The notes beneath the pieces were generated by a model. The model saw nothing but the letters and a program-made list of their open reading frames with translations. It made no database searches and was not told the origin of the DNA. A stretch of DNA of 64,000 nucleotides from Bacteroidia bacterium. Its GTDB lineage: Bacteria > Bacteroidota > Bacteroidia > J057. A program made the translations under genes and the position numbers. The stretch covers positions 62,001 to 126,000 of the forward strand of contig JALEFZ010000006.1 in assembly GCA_022760475.1 (NCBI GenBank), read 5' to 3'. Of the stretch, positions 44,502 through 53,848 are shown one piece after another (position 1 is the first letter of the stretch; each line of letters opens with the position of its first letter).

Positions 44502-45686
44502 TCAGGATACAACTCTTTCCTTCATGGCTGCGGCATAAACAGCCTGAGCTACAGCATGGCCTACTTCCAGGTCTAAAGAAGGGGGAATGATACATTCCTT
44601 TACAGGATGAGGTACCATTTCAGCAATTGCAAAGGCTGCTGCAACCTTCATCCCTGGGCTGATCCTGGGTGCTCGGGCATCCAGAGCTCCACGGAATATA
44701 CCAGGAAATCCAAGCACATTGTTGATCTGGTTGGGGAGGTCTGATCTACCCGTACCCACCACTGCTGCTCCACCTTTGTAGGCCTCTTCGGGCATAATTT
44801 CGGGAATGGGATTGGCCATTGGGAATATGATGGGATCTGTTGCCATGGTGCGAATGTCTTCCGCGTGGAGTAGGTCTCCTTTGCTAACACCAATAAAAAC
44901 ATCTGCGCCCTTTATGGCATCCAGTACGCTACCCGCTCTATCTTCTATGTTTGAATACTGGAGACTGGCTTCTTTGACGGGATTCAGGTTATCTCTGCCG
45001 CTGTGGATGATCCCTTTGCTATCGCAGATAATGACGTCCGCTACCGGCTTACAGTCAGTCCCTTCGAAGCCCACCCCTTTAAGCAACTTTGCAATGGCAA
45101 TACCTGCCGAGCCTGCTCCGTTGATGACGACTTTCATATCCTCCAGCTTTCTATTGGTCAGTTTGGCTGCATTGATCAGCCCTGCCAGTGTGACAATGGC
45201 TGTCCCATGCTGGTCATCATGAAATACTGGAATTCCAAGATCCTGGAGACGATCCTCAATTTCAAAACACCTGGGAGCAGATATATCTTCCAGATTGATA
45301 CCTCCAAATACAGGAGCTATCCTTCGTACAGTCTCGATGATTTCTTCTGTATCCTGCGTATTCAGGCAGATTGGGAATGCATCTATGTTGGCAAATTTTT
45401 TGAAAAGCATGGCTTTCCCCTCCATTACGGGGATAGATGCTTCAGCACCAATGTTACCCAAACCAAGGACCGCTGAACCATCACTGACTACTGCCACCGT
45501 ATTGCTTTTGGCAGTATAGGTGTAGACATCCTCTGGATTTTTGTGAATTTCGAGGCAAGGCTCAGCTACTCCGGGGGAGTAAACTGTTGCCAGGTCATCC
45601 TTGGAAAGGATTTCCATTTTTGCTTCAACCGAGATTTTGCCCTTGTATTTCTTATGTAAATTAAGAGCCTCTTCGAAGTAATTCAT
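44502..45686 (-). CDS. NAD(P)-dependent malic enzyme, short form
   Basis: 394 residues from the ATG at 45686 (MNYFEEALNLHKKYKGKIS). 'DLATVYSPGVAEPCLEI', 'TVAVVSDGSAVLGLGNIG', 'FHDDQHGTAIVTLAGL' (metal-binding acidic residues) and the NAD(P) site 'NGAGSAGIAIAKLL' are all present. Malic enzyme decarboxylates malate to pyruvate and provides NAD(P)H. The C-terminal phosphotransacetylase-like domain of MaeB is absent, so this is the catalytic domain only. Cofactor preference cannot be read with confidence. Confidence 0.95.
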   Translation of the reverse strand: MNYFEEALNLHKKYKGKISVEAKMEILSKDDLATVYSPGVAEPCLEIHKNPEDVYTYTAKSNTVAVVSDGSAVLGLGNIGAEASIPVMEGKAMLFKKFANIDAFPICLNTQDTEEIIETVRRIAPVFGGINLEDISAPRCFEIEDRLQDLGIPVFHDDQHGTAIVTLAGLINAAKLTNRKLEDMKVVINGAGSAGIAIAKLLKGVGFEGTDCKPVADVIICDSKGIIHSGRDNLNPVKEASLQYSNIEDRAGSVLDAIKGADVFIGVSKGDLLHAEDIRTMATDPIIFPMANPIPEIMPEEAYKGGAAVVGTGRSDLPNQINNVLGFPGIFRGALDARAPRISPGMKVAAAFAIAEMVPHPVKECIIPPSLDLEVGHAVAQAVYAAAMKERVVS

Positions 45687-45919
45687 TGTGATCAATATTA
45701 GTAGTAGGTGATTTTTTTGTGGTATGATACTTAGTTGGCAAAATTCAATCCATCATTTCAATGTTTATCTGAATTGCATGCCTAACAAGGATATTTTGCG
45801 AGTCAGTTGACAAGCAGGATGTTTTAACCGTAGTGTTTACGACAATAGGGCAAGTGTATTTTCCTATGATTGTAGAAGAATGCCCCTTATTTTTACCCAA
45901 GAATCAAGGTACATCTTAT

Positions 45920-48235
45920 ATGAATATTATTAAGTATTTGCTACTTATCCTAATTTCGGTTCTCTTCTTCGAAGCTAATGTCATCTCCCAAACAAGACCT
46001 ATAGGAAGTTGGAAATCTTACCTGAGTTTGAGAGAAGGAAGGGCTGGAGCAGAAAAAGGAGATGAAATATTTGTTCTCACAACTGGAGGGCTTTATTCCT
46101 ACAATAAAATATCAGAAGAAATAAATTCTTATTCTACGGTTGAGGGCTTGAGCAGCCTGAACGGTACCGCTATTTATTATGCTCCTGAGACCGATAGAAT
46201 TTATCTGGGCTTTACGGATGGAACCATTAACTTCTTTGAGGATCCTGGCGAGTTGAAGTTTTTGACAGACATTCGAAGAAATCAAACTTTCCCTAATAAG
46301 GTAATCAATGACTTTTTCGAAGCGGATGGCTTCCTCTATGTAGCTACCGGATTTGGTCTGGTCGTTTTCAATCAGGAAACTGGACTACCGGTTACTGACA
46401 TAGCTCAGTTTGCAGACAATGCTGCTAACCAGTCTGTAAACTCAGTAACTGTTTTTGGAGACCGAATTTGGATTACCCTTGAAAATGGTGGCTTATACTT
46501 TGTTGATAAAAATTTTCCGAACCTCCGTGATCCTTCAGCCTGGACAGCTTATACCGCTAATTCGAACCTCACAGAACCGGAGTTGGTTACTGAAGTTGCA
46601 TCTAACAACAAGGGAATCTATGTCATCAATCCAATTAGTTTTTATGCTTCGACAGATGGGTTTAGTTGGGAGAGCACAGACTCCAATCTGGAAAGGAGTT
46701 GGGAAAAACTTCATGTGGGTTTTGATCAGGTAGGTGTCTCAGGTGGTAGCCAAGTGATGGTGAGAAATGCTGTGGGGACCTTGGATATTTACAGCCTGGC
46801 TACGAATGTAGCTGATGTAGTCCTAACCACAAGCCGACTGTACTTCAATGTCACCATTAGCAATGGGCTTGACATTTTTGATGCCTTCCAACGTAAGCAG
46901 GTGCTTCCAGAAGGACCCAAAACGAATGAAACAGCAGAGATTACAGCAGGGAATGGCAGAATGTATATTGCACCAAAGGGCTTTGGGCCTAATTTCGTAC
47001 CTACGGGGAGCTCAGCAGGAATATATTCCTATAGCAATGCTTCGCAAAGCTGGACGATTTTGGATACGATCAAAGGAAGCTTACCCAGCATTGTGGGTTA
47101 TGGAATTGCAAGAATTGTATATGACCAAAACAGTGGTAAGACCTATGCCGGGAGTTGGGGACAAGGAGTGATCGAGTTGGAAGATACTACCGTTACTGAT
47201 TTCTACACATGTGAAGAAGGCCTTCCCACGATTGATGGGGTTTGTGCTATTGAGAAAGTGAATTTCAATACCCGCACCAGTGGATTGGCTGTAGATCCCA
47301 ATGGAAAACTTTGGGCCTGTTTTGATGATGCCAGACCCCCCCTAGCGGTGCGGAATGAAGATGGTAGTTGGGCGACTCCACCTCCGAATCTTTTTCCTAC
47401 GGATTTCAGGGCGACCAATATGATCATAGATGACTGGAGTAGCAAATGGATGGTCATCAAGGATAAGGGGATACTGGTATATACAGAAAACAATACCCCT
47501 GATGATCCCCTGGACGGAGAAGTGCTTTTCCTCAGAAACTCTACCGGACAGGGAGGGTTGCCAAGTAACCAGATATTTGACCTCGCCAAGGACCAGGACG
47601 GTTTCATTTGGGTAGGAACTTCAAAAGGTGCGGCAGTTTTCTTCGATCCATTCAGCATTTCTCAGGGAGTCATCGTAGATGCAACACAGACCATCCTGGA
47701 TGGAAGGCGCTTATTAGCATTGACCTCCGTATTTGCCGTAGCGGTTGATGGAGGAAATAGGAAATGGTTTGGTACCAATGAAGGGGTATTCCTGATTAGT
47801 GAAGATGGCGACGAACAAATACAACAATTCACCACCGAAAATAGCCCTTTGCCATCCAATGAAATCATTGACATTACCATAGATCAAAGTACTGGAGAGG
47901 TATTCATCGCTACTGATAAAGGACTGGTAAGTTATTGGGGAGATGCGACGGAAGGAAGCAGAGAGTGTGAAGATGTGCTTGTATACCCCAATCCGGTTAC
48001 CCCTGATCACGATGGTGATATCATCATCCAAGGCTCATCCAGGAATTCTACCGTGAACATTGTTACTGTATCCGGGACATTGGTCAGGAAACTCACAGCT
48101 CAGGGGGGAACTGCAGTTTGGGATGGACGGGATGTGAGGGGGAATCGAGTTAAATCGGGTGTTTATATGGCCTTGATCTCCGATGATAATGGGGAAAATG
48201 CCTGCATCGGAAAATTCACTTTAATAGGGAGGTAG
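45920..48235 (+). CDS. porZ: PorZ-like T9SS component, two-propeller surface protein
   Basis: 771 residues from the ATG at 45920; the frame upstream lacks a signal peptide. Signal peptide 1-23 (ending NVISQ), then 'IGSWKSYLSLREGRAGA', the typical PorZ opening. Two beta-propeller-type regions follow, with blades 'TTGGLYSYN', 'IYLGFTDGTINFFED', 'LYVATGFGLVVFN', 'IWITLENGGLYFVD' in the first and 'FIWVGTSKGAAVFFDP', 'KWFGTNEGVFLISEDG', 'VFIATDKGLVSYWGD' in the second. The C-terminal domain 'VLVYPNPVTPDHDGDIII ... GGTAVWDGRDVRGNRVKSGVYM' is of T9SS type. In P. gingivalis PorZ is part of the cell-surface attachment complex that binds A-LPS and delivers it to the sortase PorU. Identity as PorZ is by architecture. 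Confidence 0.82.
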   Translation: MNIIKYLLLILISVLFFEANVISQTRPIGSWKSYLSLREGRAGAEKGDEIFVLTTGGLYSYNKISEEINSYSTVEGLSSLNGTAIYYAPETDRIYLGFTDGTINFFEDPGELKFLTDIRRNQTFPNKVINDFFEADGFLYVATGFGLVVFNQETGLPVTDIAQFADNAANQSVNSVTVFGDRIWITLENGGLYFVDKNFPNLRDPSAWTAYTANSNLTEPELVTEVASNNKGIYVINPISFYASTDGFSWESTDSNLERSWEKLHVGFDQVGVSGGSQVMVRNAVGTLDIYSLATNVADVVLTTSRLYFNVTISNGLDIFDAFQRKQVLPEGPKTNETAEITAGNGRMYIAPKGFGPNFVPTGSSAGIYSYSNASQSWTILDTIKGSLPSIVGYGIARIVYDQNSGKTYAGSWGQGVIELEDTTVTDFYTCEEGLPTIDGVCAIEKVNFNTRTSGLAVDPNGKLWACFDDARPPLAVRNEDGSWATPPPNLFPTDFRATNMIIDDWSSKWMVIKDKGILVYTENNTPDDPLDGEVLFLRNSTGQGGLPSNQIFDLAKDQDGFIWVGTSKGAAVFFDPFSISQGVIVDATQTILDGRRLLALTSVFAVAVDGGNRKWFGTNEGVFLISEDGDEQIQQFTTENSPLPSNEIIDITIDQSTGEVFIATDKGLVSYWGDATEGSRECEDVLVYPNPVTPDHDGDIIIQGSSRNSTVNIVTVSGTLVRKLTAQGGTAVWDGRDVRGNRVKSGVYMALISDDNGENACIGKFTLIGR

Positions 48236-48302
48236 CAAACAGCTTCATGCCTTTTTTGTTAGCTTTGTTAAGGATTGGGTTTATGCTCATTGCTGTTGCC
48301 CA

Positions 48303-48899
48303 GTGAATAACAAAAGACCTTCTGTGAAATTAATTTATCTGTCTGAAGCCAACCTCCAGGATCGCCTGTTGATCAGGGACTTGGTGTTTAATTTGAAAAT
48401 AAAGGAAAAGGCACTATTGGTTCATTCTAGCTTCAATGGCACCTTGAGGGATACCCGTTTTGTAACCAAGCGTCTTTCCAGTCTCTTCAGTGAGGCGATG
48501 GTTTATAACAATGCCTTTTCTGGAGATCAGAGAAATTTCTGCTTCAGGGATGAGAAGGGTGTCTTGCGTGTGGATAAGGACAGGTTGGAAAGATTGATCG
48601 CCCCCATACAGTTGATTATCCTCGGGCCATTGATCATGGAAGATGGAAAGGCCGTGTTGCTTGAAAGCGAAGAACTCCTTGCTGCAATTCGATCTGAGAT
48701 GGAGATTTCTGAGTTGTTCTTATTTCCTGATAACCCCCTTTCTCCTTTAGGGCCTAAGGCAGCCGTGATCGAAGATGAGGAAGGGTACAATGCCCTTGCA
48801 AAAGTCTTTGAAGAGGAAGAAGATAGCCTGAAAAGGGCGCTGAAGCACCGTCCTGCGAGGATCATTTTGCCCCAATACCTGAATCCTGAATCCAAGTGA
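48303..48899 (+). CDS. Conserved hypothetical protein coupled to recO
   Basis: 198 residues with a GTG start at 48303; no ATG is available without cutting into the 'VKLIYLSEANLQDRLLIRDLVF' beginning. Soluble and mixed alpha/beta: 'KALLVHSSFNGTLRDTRFVTKRL', 'PIQLIILGPLIMEDGKAVLLESEELLAAIR' and 'ARIILPQYLNPESK' have the feel of a small-molecule kinase-like Rossmann fold, such as the acetylglutamate-kinase group, but I see no complete nucleotide site. The end overlaps the recO start by four bases (GTGA), so the two proteins are translationally coupled. Function unknown. Confidence 0.65.
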   Translation: MNNKRPSVKLIYLSEANLQDRLLIRDLVFNLKIKEKALLVHSSFNGTLRDTRFVTKRLSSLFSEAMVYNNAFSGDQRNFCFRDEKGVLRVDKDRLERLIAPIQLIILGPLIMEDGKAVLLESEELLAAIRSEMEISELFLFPDNPLSPLGPKAAVIEDEEGYNALAKVFEEEEDSLKRALKHRPARIILPQYLNPESK

Positions 48900-49624
48900 T
48901 ACACAAAACCGAAGGCATCATATTGCGAACCCTTAAGCACCAGGATTCTAACCTGATCACAACCGTTTTTACACGTGATTTTGGAAGAATGAGCTTTATC
49001 CTCAAGGGATTCCGAACTGCCCGAGGAAGACAGAAATTTAGCTATTTTCAGCCACTTTCTATTGTAGATCTTGTCTATCAGGAACGTCCCAATCGAGACC
49101 TTCACAGCATAAGGGAAGGCCGACTCGTCCATCTATTACACACCGTGCAAACCGAGCCTGTAAAACTCTCATTAGGTTTGGCGATGATGGAGATCTTTTA
49201 TGATACCGTGAAAGAAGCTGGACCTGATGAAGAGTTGTACCAATTTTTAAAAAGACTAATCCTGACCCTTGACCTGGCCGACAAAAGATTGATACATTTT
49301 TTTATATATTTTCTTGTCCATCTCACGAAATACCTTGGCTTTTTCCCTAGTGATCAGACTGAGGGACAAAAGGCATGTTCATTTGATCCCAAGTCTGGCA
49401 TCCTGTCAGCTTCGGCAAAAAGTGATCGAATTGCTCTCTTGTTGAGGCAATTTATCTATGCAAAGGGAAGTCTTTTACCAGATGAAGATTCTGTTCAACA
49501 AATTCTTTTTAACTCTGAAGAAAAGCGAGAACTGATTAAAGAATTGTTTGTATACTATCAATGGCATATTGATGGCTTCCAGTACCCCCAGACCATGAAG
49601 GTTTTTGCAGAGGTTTTTGCTTAA
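48896..49624 (+). CDS. recO: DNA repair protein RecO
   Basis: 242 residues with a GTG start inside the stop region of the preceding gene (GTGA overlap). N-terminal OB-fold 'KTEGIILRTLKHQDSNLITTVFTRDFGRMSFILKGFR', which runs 4-40 in two blocks, then 'FSYFQPLSIVDLVYQE' and a helical C-terminal domain. The zinc-finger cysteines found in some RecO proteins are absent here, as often in Bacteroidota. RecO helps RecA load onto SSB-coated DNA in the RecF pathway. Confidence 0.93.
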   Translation: MIHKTEGIILRTLKHQDSNLITTVFTRDFGRMSFILKGFRTARGRQKFSYFQPLSIVDLVYQERPNRDLHSIREGRLVHLLHTVQTEPVKLSLGLAMMEIFYDTVKEAGPDEELYQFLKRLILTLDLADKRLIHFFIYFLVHLTKYLGFFPSDQTEGQKACSFDPKSGILSASAKSDRIALLLRQFIYAKGSLLPDEDSVQQILFNSEEKRELIKELFVYYQWHIDGFQYPQTMKVFAEVFA

Positions 49625-49721
49625 ACTTCCTTGTGGAAATTACGTCTCAAAGAAAGGGATCTATTTCTCTATTCTCTTTTTAATAGAATTTTGGTATAAT
49701 ATTCAGCAAATAAATTTGACA

Positions 49722-50798
49722 ATGATTCGGGCCATAATCATATCCAATATTCTTCTTTTTCTAGTACTTATAGGCTGTAATCCAGATCCTGTAAACCCTT
49801 TTTCGATTCCCGATGAGGTTCTTCCTTTTGTGGAATCGTTTGAGGAGGAAGCTGCCAAAAGGGGTGTGTCGCTGGTCATAGACGAATTAATTGTTGAGTA
49901 TGGTACTGAGCTTGAAAGCTCGTCAGGAGGAGAAGCCATTGGCCAATGCTTCGTCCCGAACTCAAGAAACCCCATTCCAAGGATTGTAATCGATACTGCC
50001 TCTTTTGCCTGGAAGCAAAATGAATTTTCTAGAGAATTACTCATGTTCCACGAACTGGGACATTGTATCCTGGATAGGTTGGACCATCGAGATGATAGGC
50101 TATCTAACGGGAACTTTGCCAGTCTGATGCTGACCTCTTCCAATAACCTATATGGCCCCAAGCTGAATAATTTTAAAAGAGAGTATTACATCGATGAGCT
50201 ATTTGATATCAATACTCCTGAGCCGGATTGGGCGAAAGATATTCCTGCTTATGAAGACTTGACTGCTGCCAAGGTTCGCAAGTTTATAGACGAGTTTGAC
50301 GACAACCGCTTTTCCTGGCCCTTCAATTTCGGTGGAGAAACAAAGGGAAGCATTGCGGATGGGCAGTTTCAATTTGCCTCCGATATCCCTGATCAGGCAC
50401 TTAGTACTGCTATACAACTGGCGCTGGACCAGGGTTTAGATTACGAAATTGAGTTAGACATCAAGATTGAGTCAGGGGAAAATCTTGCCCTCTTCCAATG
50501 GGGAGGAACTCGAGAAGCCGGAGATTTCTTCTTTGCAGGATTCTCCAGAGATGGCTTCTTTTTCGGTGGGCAATGGGGAATAGGTAGCGCAAGTACACTA
50601 GAATTGCCCGATTTTGATCCAGACGGATTCAATAAACTTACCATCAGAAAGATTGGACAGTTTTACTACATCTATGCGAATGAGACCTTTGCCGAAATCT
50701 ATGAAGTAGAAGAATTGCCAGGGAATCTGATTGGATTTTTTGTAGGGAGTCAGACCAGCATGAAGGTTGACTATCTTCGAATTAATGAACTGAGATAA
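49722..50798 (+). CDS. Lipoprotein metallopeptidase with C-terminal jellyroll-like region
   Basis: 358 residues from the ATG at 49722. Lipobox LVLIGC (Cys19). Residues about 30-175 contain 'LLMFHELGHCILDRLDHRDDR', a zinc-peptidase motif with H110, E111 and H114 of HExxH and a further His122 eight residues on. This spacing differs from the metzincin HExxHxxGxxH. 'SSGGEAIGQCFVPNS' precedes it and gives a substrate-cleft-like strand. Residues about 190-358 are a beta-rich 'FNFGGETKGSIADGQFQF ... QWGGTREAGDFFFAGFSRDGFFFGGQ ... IGQFYYIYANE' module resembling laminin-G/glucanase jellyrolls. A surface protease with a binding domain is inferred. Ends at its own terminator. Confidence 0.75.
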   Translation: MIRAIIISNILLFLVLIGCNPDPVNPFSIPDEVLPFVESFEEEAAKRGVSLVIDELIVEYGTELESSSGGEAIGQCFVPNSRNPIPRIVIDTASFAWKQNEFSRELLMFHELGHCILDRLDHRDDRLSNGNFASLMLTSSNNLYGPKLNNFKREYYIDELFDINTPEPDWAKDIPAYEDLTAAKVRKFIDEFDDNRFSWPFNFGGETKGSIADGQFQFASDIPDQALSTAIQLALDQGLDYEIELDIKIESGENLALFQWGGTREAGDFFFAGFSRDGFFFGGQWGIGSASTLELPDFDPDGFNKLTIRKIGQFYYIYANETFAEIYEVEELPGNLIGFFVGSQTSMKVDYLRINELR

Positions 50799-50819
50799 TA
50801 GAACTTCGAAATAATTTGG

Positions 50820-50850
50820 GCCTTATTCTTTTGGGATAAGGCTTTTTTTT
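50820..50850 (+). terminator. Terminator of lipoprotein metallopeptidase
   Basis: GCCTTAT and ATAAGGC form a 7-base stem with a 9-base loop, then eight T residues and a second T-rich run. Confidence 0.85.
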
Positions 50851-50865
50851 ATTTTTTGGCTTAAG

Positions 50866-51891
50866 ATGAAGATTGATGGAACATCCTTGCTCGTGACCTT
50901 GGGGGGGCTGCTGTTTTTGTGGCTGGCCTGGAGAGGTATTGTCAAGAAAAAGGTAGTTGGGGGCAAGGGTAATGTCAAGGATACCAAGACAGTGGAATTC
51001 TATGGGATTATCACTGGGTATATTTTGGTAGGGATAAGCCTGTTGGTTGTAGGCCTTTTTCTTTTTCACCAGGTCTATGGCTGGCAAGGACCAGCAATTG
51101 CGATTTCCGCTGCGATACTTCTTATTATACTCTTTTTTCAGGCAAATAGGCTTAAAAATGCCATGGTGTCATACCTAAAGAAACCCTTCGAAAAGCAGGA
51201 AGAGCCAGTCATTCAGGCCAATGCCTATACCTGGGCACTTGCTACTGTTGGCATGCTATCCCAGTGCAAAGGCCTGGATCATGAGACCCTGGGGGGCAAG
51301 GGAATCAATCCATTGGTAAGCAAGGCAGCCAAACGAAAGTTAAAGCGTGAGTGGGAGATTGAAGATGAAGAAGACCTTGAGAATACCCTTCAGTGGCTGA
51401 TGGATAATGGGCATAGGCATGAATTTCATGAGGTCATCCAACGGATTGGGCAGATGGATGGAGAAGACGTTGAGAAATATCTTGAAGAGATTGCCGAAGG
51501 GAAATATGGACTTGATACTGCCGAAGAACAAGAAGAGGAAAGGAACAGGGTCGCCATGATCAGTGAAAATAGATACAACGTTCGATACCTCAGCTTTTTG
51601 GCCTGGGATTATCTGCGCTTGATAGACCTGACGAGACAGGGGTTTGTAGCTGGTTTCATTAAAGAAAAAGATGCCTGGGACAGGATTATTTCAGCTGCCC
51701 AGGTATTACAGGCACGTTATGAATCTTGGAGAGACATGGGGCAACATTTTTTGTACGCAAGAGAATTTTGGTCTGCTGTAGAGATGAACCGTGATGGCAA
51801 CATGTACCAAAAGGCCTATAAAGATTTGTTGAACCAACCAGATAGCCCCTGGAATCTCATCGAGTGGGGGATCTCTTTGTACAAAAGGTAA
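50866..51891 (+). CDS. DUF1266 domain membrane protein
   Basis: 341 residues. Three N-terminal membrane helices (about 7-22, 45-67 and 69-92) are followed by a cytoplasmic or periplasmic helical domain from about 115 to 340. 'LQWLMDNGHRHEFHEVIQR', 'FLAWDYLRLIDLTRQGFVAG', 'KEKDAWDRIISAAQVLQARYES', 'WRDMGQHFLYAREFWSA' and the final 'DSPWNLIEWGISLY' match DUF1266. The family has no known function; in some bacteria it accompanies contact-dependent or type VI-related genes, but nothing of that kind lies nearby. Starts 16 bases after the terminator T-run of its neighbour. Confidence 0.85.
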   Translation: MKIDGTSLLVTLGGLLFLWLAWRGIVKKKVVGGKGNVKDTKTVEFYGIITGYILVGISLLVVGLFLFHQVYGWQGPAIAISAAILLIILFFQANRLKNAMVSYLKKPFEKQEEPVIQANAYTWALATVGMLSQCKGLDHETLGGKGINPLVSKAAKRKLKREWEIEDEEDLENTLQWLMDNGHRHEFHEVIQRIGQMDGEDVEKYLEEIAEGKYGLDTAEEQEEERNRVAMISENRYNVRYLSFLAWDYLRLIDLTRQGFVAGFIKEKDAWDRIISAAQVLQARYESWRDMGQHFLYAREFWSAVEMNRDGNMYQKAYKDLLNQPDSPWNLIEWGISLYKR

Positions 51892-51928
51892 GCTCATCCA
51901 AGCGGACAGGCTTACCTCTTGCATTGAC

Positions 51929-53848
51929 TTATGAGCGTTTGTTAAGTACTACTTGCTTTTGATCTGCCTTCCGTACTTCTAGGAAAAACTTCCTAAAGTC
52001 TTCATATTCTTGAGGTTCAAGAAAACATTTATCCTGTCTCCATTCCCTGATAAATATCAAATCCCCTTGTTCGGTAACTTCGATGCTGGAATGGTAAGAG
52101 CCATAAGGTCGGTCAATGATTTTCTCCTTATCTCCCATTGCCTCGATGACATATCCATCTGGAAGATCAAAAAAGATGCTATCCTTGTAGAGGAAGGTTT
52201 CCTTCCAAACCACAGGTTTCTTGCGCTCGCTATCCTTGGGTGGGACATTATTGGGCTTGTCAAGTAGATGTAACTTCAGGAATAATCTATTTCCGGAGCT
52301 TTTTGCCCATTTAAAGGTCGAAAAACCATATTCCATTTGAACTTTGGGCTTTTCCTCGCTCTTTTTGATTTCTAATCGTTCCATTTTTACACTGGAAAGG
52401 TTAAGCCTCTTTAATACCCAGTTTTCACGCTCCTTTTGGTCAAGGTATGTGGTAAGTAGCCTTGGAACGTCCTGCCTTTCTCCGGTATACACCACCTGGA
52501 CGTCAGCCTTTGCAGCACCATTTTCTTCTATGGTTATCCTGGCAGTTCTGGATTGTACATTATCCTCGGGATCTGGGGTAGGTGTTTTTCTAAGTAAACC
52601 TCCCTTTTCAGTCAGGATCAGAAGAGGTCTATCGTTGTCATCATCGCTTAGGTAACCTGCGGGTATGTCATCATTGGTACACTCTACCCAAAGGGTATCT
52701 TTTTCCAGTGGTACACAGAGAAGCACGTGGTTGAATTGCGACATGGCAAAATCTGTGTGAAAGTAAGGTGGATTTGCTCCACGATAGATCAGGCAGGCAT
52801 GGGAAGGAATGTCAATTTCCTGGAGCATTCCCTTCATATAATAGGTCAATGCTTTACAATCCCCGTAACCCTTCTCCACCACACTTTGGGCAGTCATGGT
52901 TCTGAAGCCTCCTAGTCCAAGCTGAATGCTCATATACCTTGTATTTTTCTGAAGGTATTTGTAGAGGATGTTTACCTTTTCGTAGGAGTTACTGGCTTCA
53001 GAGGTCATGTCTTTTACCTTCTGAGCCATCTCAGGACTCAATTGTTCTCTGCCTTGGTTTAATTTATAATGAAAAAGGCCGTAATCTTTCCAGGTACTTG
53101 AATTCCCTTTTTTGCCTTCCACTTCAAACTCTGAAGGGCCTAAGAGTACGCCGGGAGTTTGTATCACAGAGCTATAGGGCTCATATTCCAATGGAGAGAG
53201 GTCTTTGGCTTTCCATGTGTAGACACGCTTTCCGCCATTCTCTTTTACCTCTCCTTCCTCCATGCCTCCCACCAGTTTGTACCTGATGTTCATCTCGGAA
53301 GGAGCTATCACTTCGAATGAACCAGTCTCAAGGGACTTCCCGCTTCTTTCCAGTGGATGCCAAGGGGGGAGGAAAACCAGCCCCGATAGTCTTTGGGTAT
53401 ATTCAAGGTAAATGGTATAAGGGTAGGATTTTACATTTACCTGAAATGCCTTATAGCGGTTATCTGTAACCTCAAAACTCCCTAGACTGACATCTGCGAA
53501 GTCTTTCTTTTTCATTCTTTGAATGAGGTTACCTGAGCGATCATAAACAGCCGCATTCAGTTCTCCCAATTTATAGTAAAAGTTATCATAAAATACAGTG
53601 AGAATACCCTCGCTCTCAGCTGCCTTTTCATCAAAGATCGTTACAGCTCGTTTGACGGTAAGCTCGGCATCTTCGGTATTGAAGACTTCGAGTCTTTGTT
53701 CCTCCATGCGAACTACTGCGTTGACTCCCTCTAGCATGTCCTCGGAAATATTCCCCACTCCAAATTCAGGCATGGATTTGGGCTGAGCCCAGCAGGAAAG
53801 GATTCCAAAGATGGTGATTAAAAAAGTTAAATATATCCTTCTCATCAT
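51929..53848 (-). CDS. DUF3857/transglutaminase-core exported protein with intact Cys
   Basis: 639 residues. Signal peptide 1-21 (ending SCWAQ), DUF3857 region about 40-230, and a transglutaminase core about 285-400. The catalytic Cys331 is present ('GYGDCKALTYYM'), as is His374 ('QFNHVLL'); at the third position 'WVECTNDD' gives Glu389 where Asp is usual. This is therefore the only one of the complete DUF3857 copies in the window with the enzyme-like Cys. Its ATG overlaps the stop of the upstream paralog (ATGA), so the two proteins are translationally coupled. Substrate unknown; protein cross-linking or peptidase activity is possible. Confidence 0.9.
   Translation of the reverse strand: MMRRIYLTFLITIFGILSCWAQPKSMPEFGVGNISEDMLEGVNAVVRMEEQRLEVFNTEDAELTVKRAVTIFDEKAAESEGILTVFYDNFYYKLGELNAAVYDRSGNLIQRMKKKDFADVSLGSFEVTDNRYKAFQVNVKSYPYTIYLEYTQRLSGLVFLPPWHPLERSGKSLETGSFEVIAPSEMNIRYKLVGGMEEGEVKENGGKRVYTWKAKDLSPLEYEPYSSVIQTPGVLLGPSEFEVEGKKGNSSTWKDYGLFHYKLNQGREQLSPEMAQKVKDMTSEASNSYEKVNILYKYLQKNTRYMSIQLGLGGFRTMTAQSVVEKGYGDCKALTYYMKGMLQEIDIPSHACLIYRGANPPYFHTDFAMSQFNHVLLCVPLEKDTLWVECTNDDIPAGYLSDDDNDRPLLILTEKGGLLRKTPTPDPEDNVQSRTARITIEENGAAKADVQVVYTGERQDVPRLLTTYLDQKERENWVLKRLNLSSVKMERLEIKKSEEKPKVQMEYGFSTFKWAKSSGNRLFLKLHLLDKPNNVPPKDSERKKPVVWKETFLYKDSIFFDLPDGYVIEAMGDKEKIIDRPYGSYHSSIEVTEQGDLIFIREWRQDKCFLEPQEYEDFRKFFLEVRKADQKQVVLNKRS

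Noticed and set aside
45003..45519. Overlapping plus-strand frames opposite malic enzyme
   Set aside because: They mirror a complete, highly conserved enzyme and have no ribosome-binding context.
51888..51916. GGTAAGC/GCTTACC stem at the end of the DUF1266 gene
   Set aside because: A 7-base stem with a long loop and only CTCTT after it is too weak to call.
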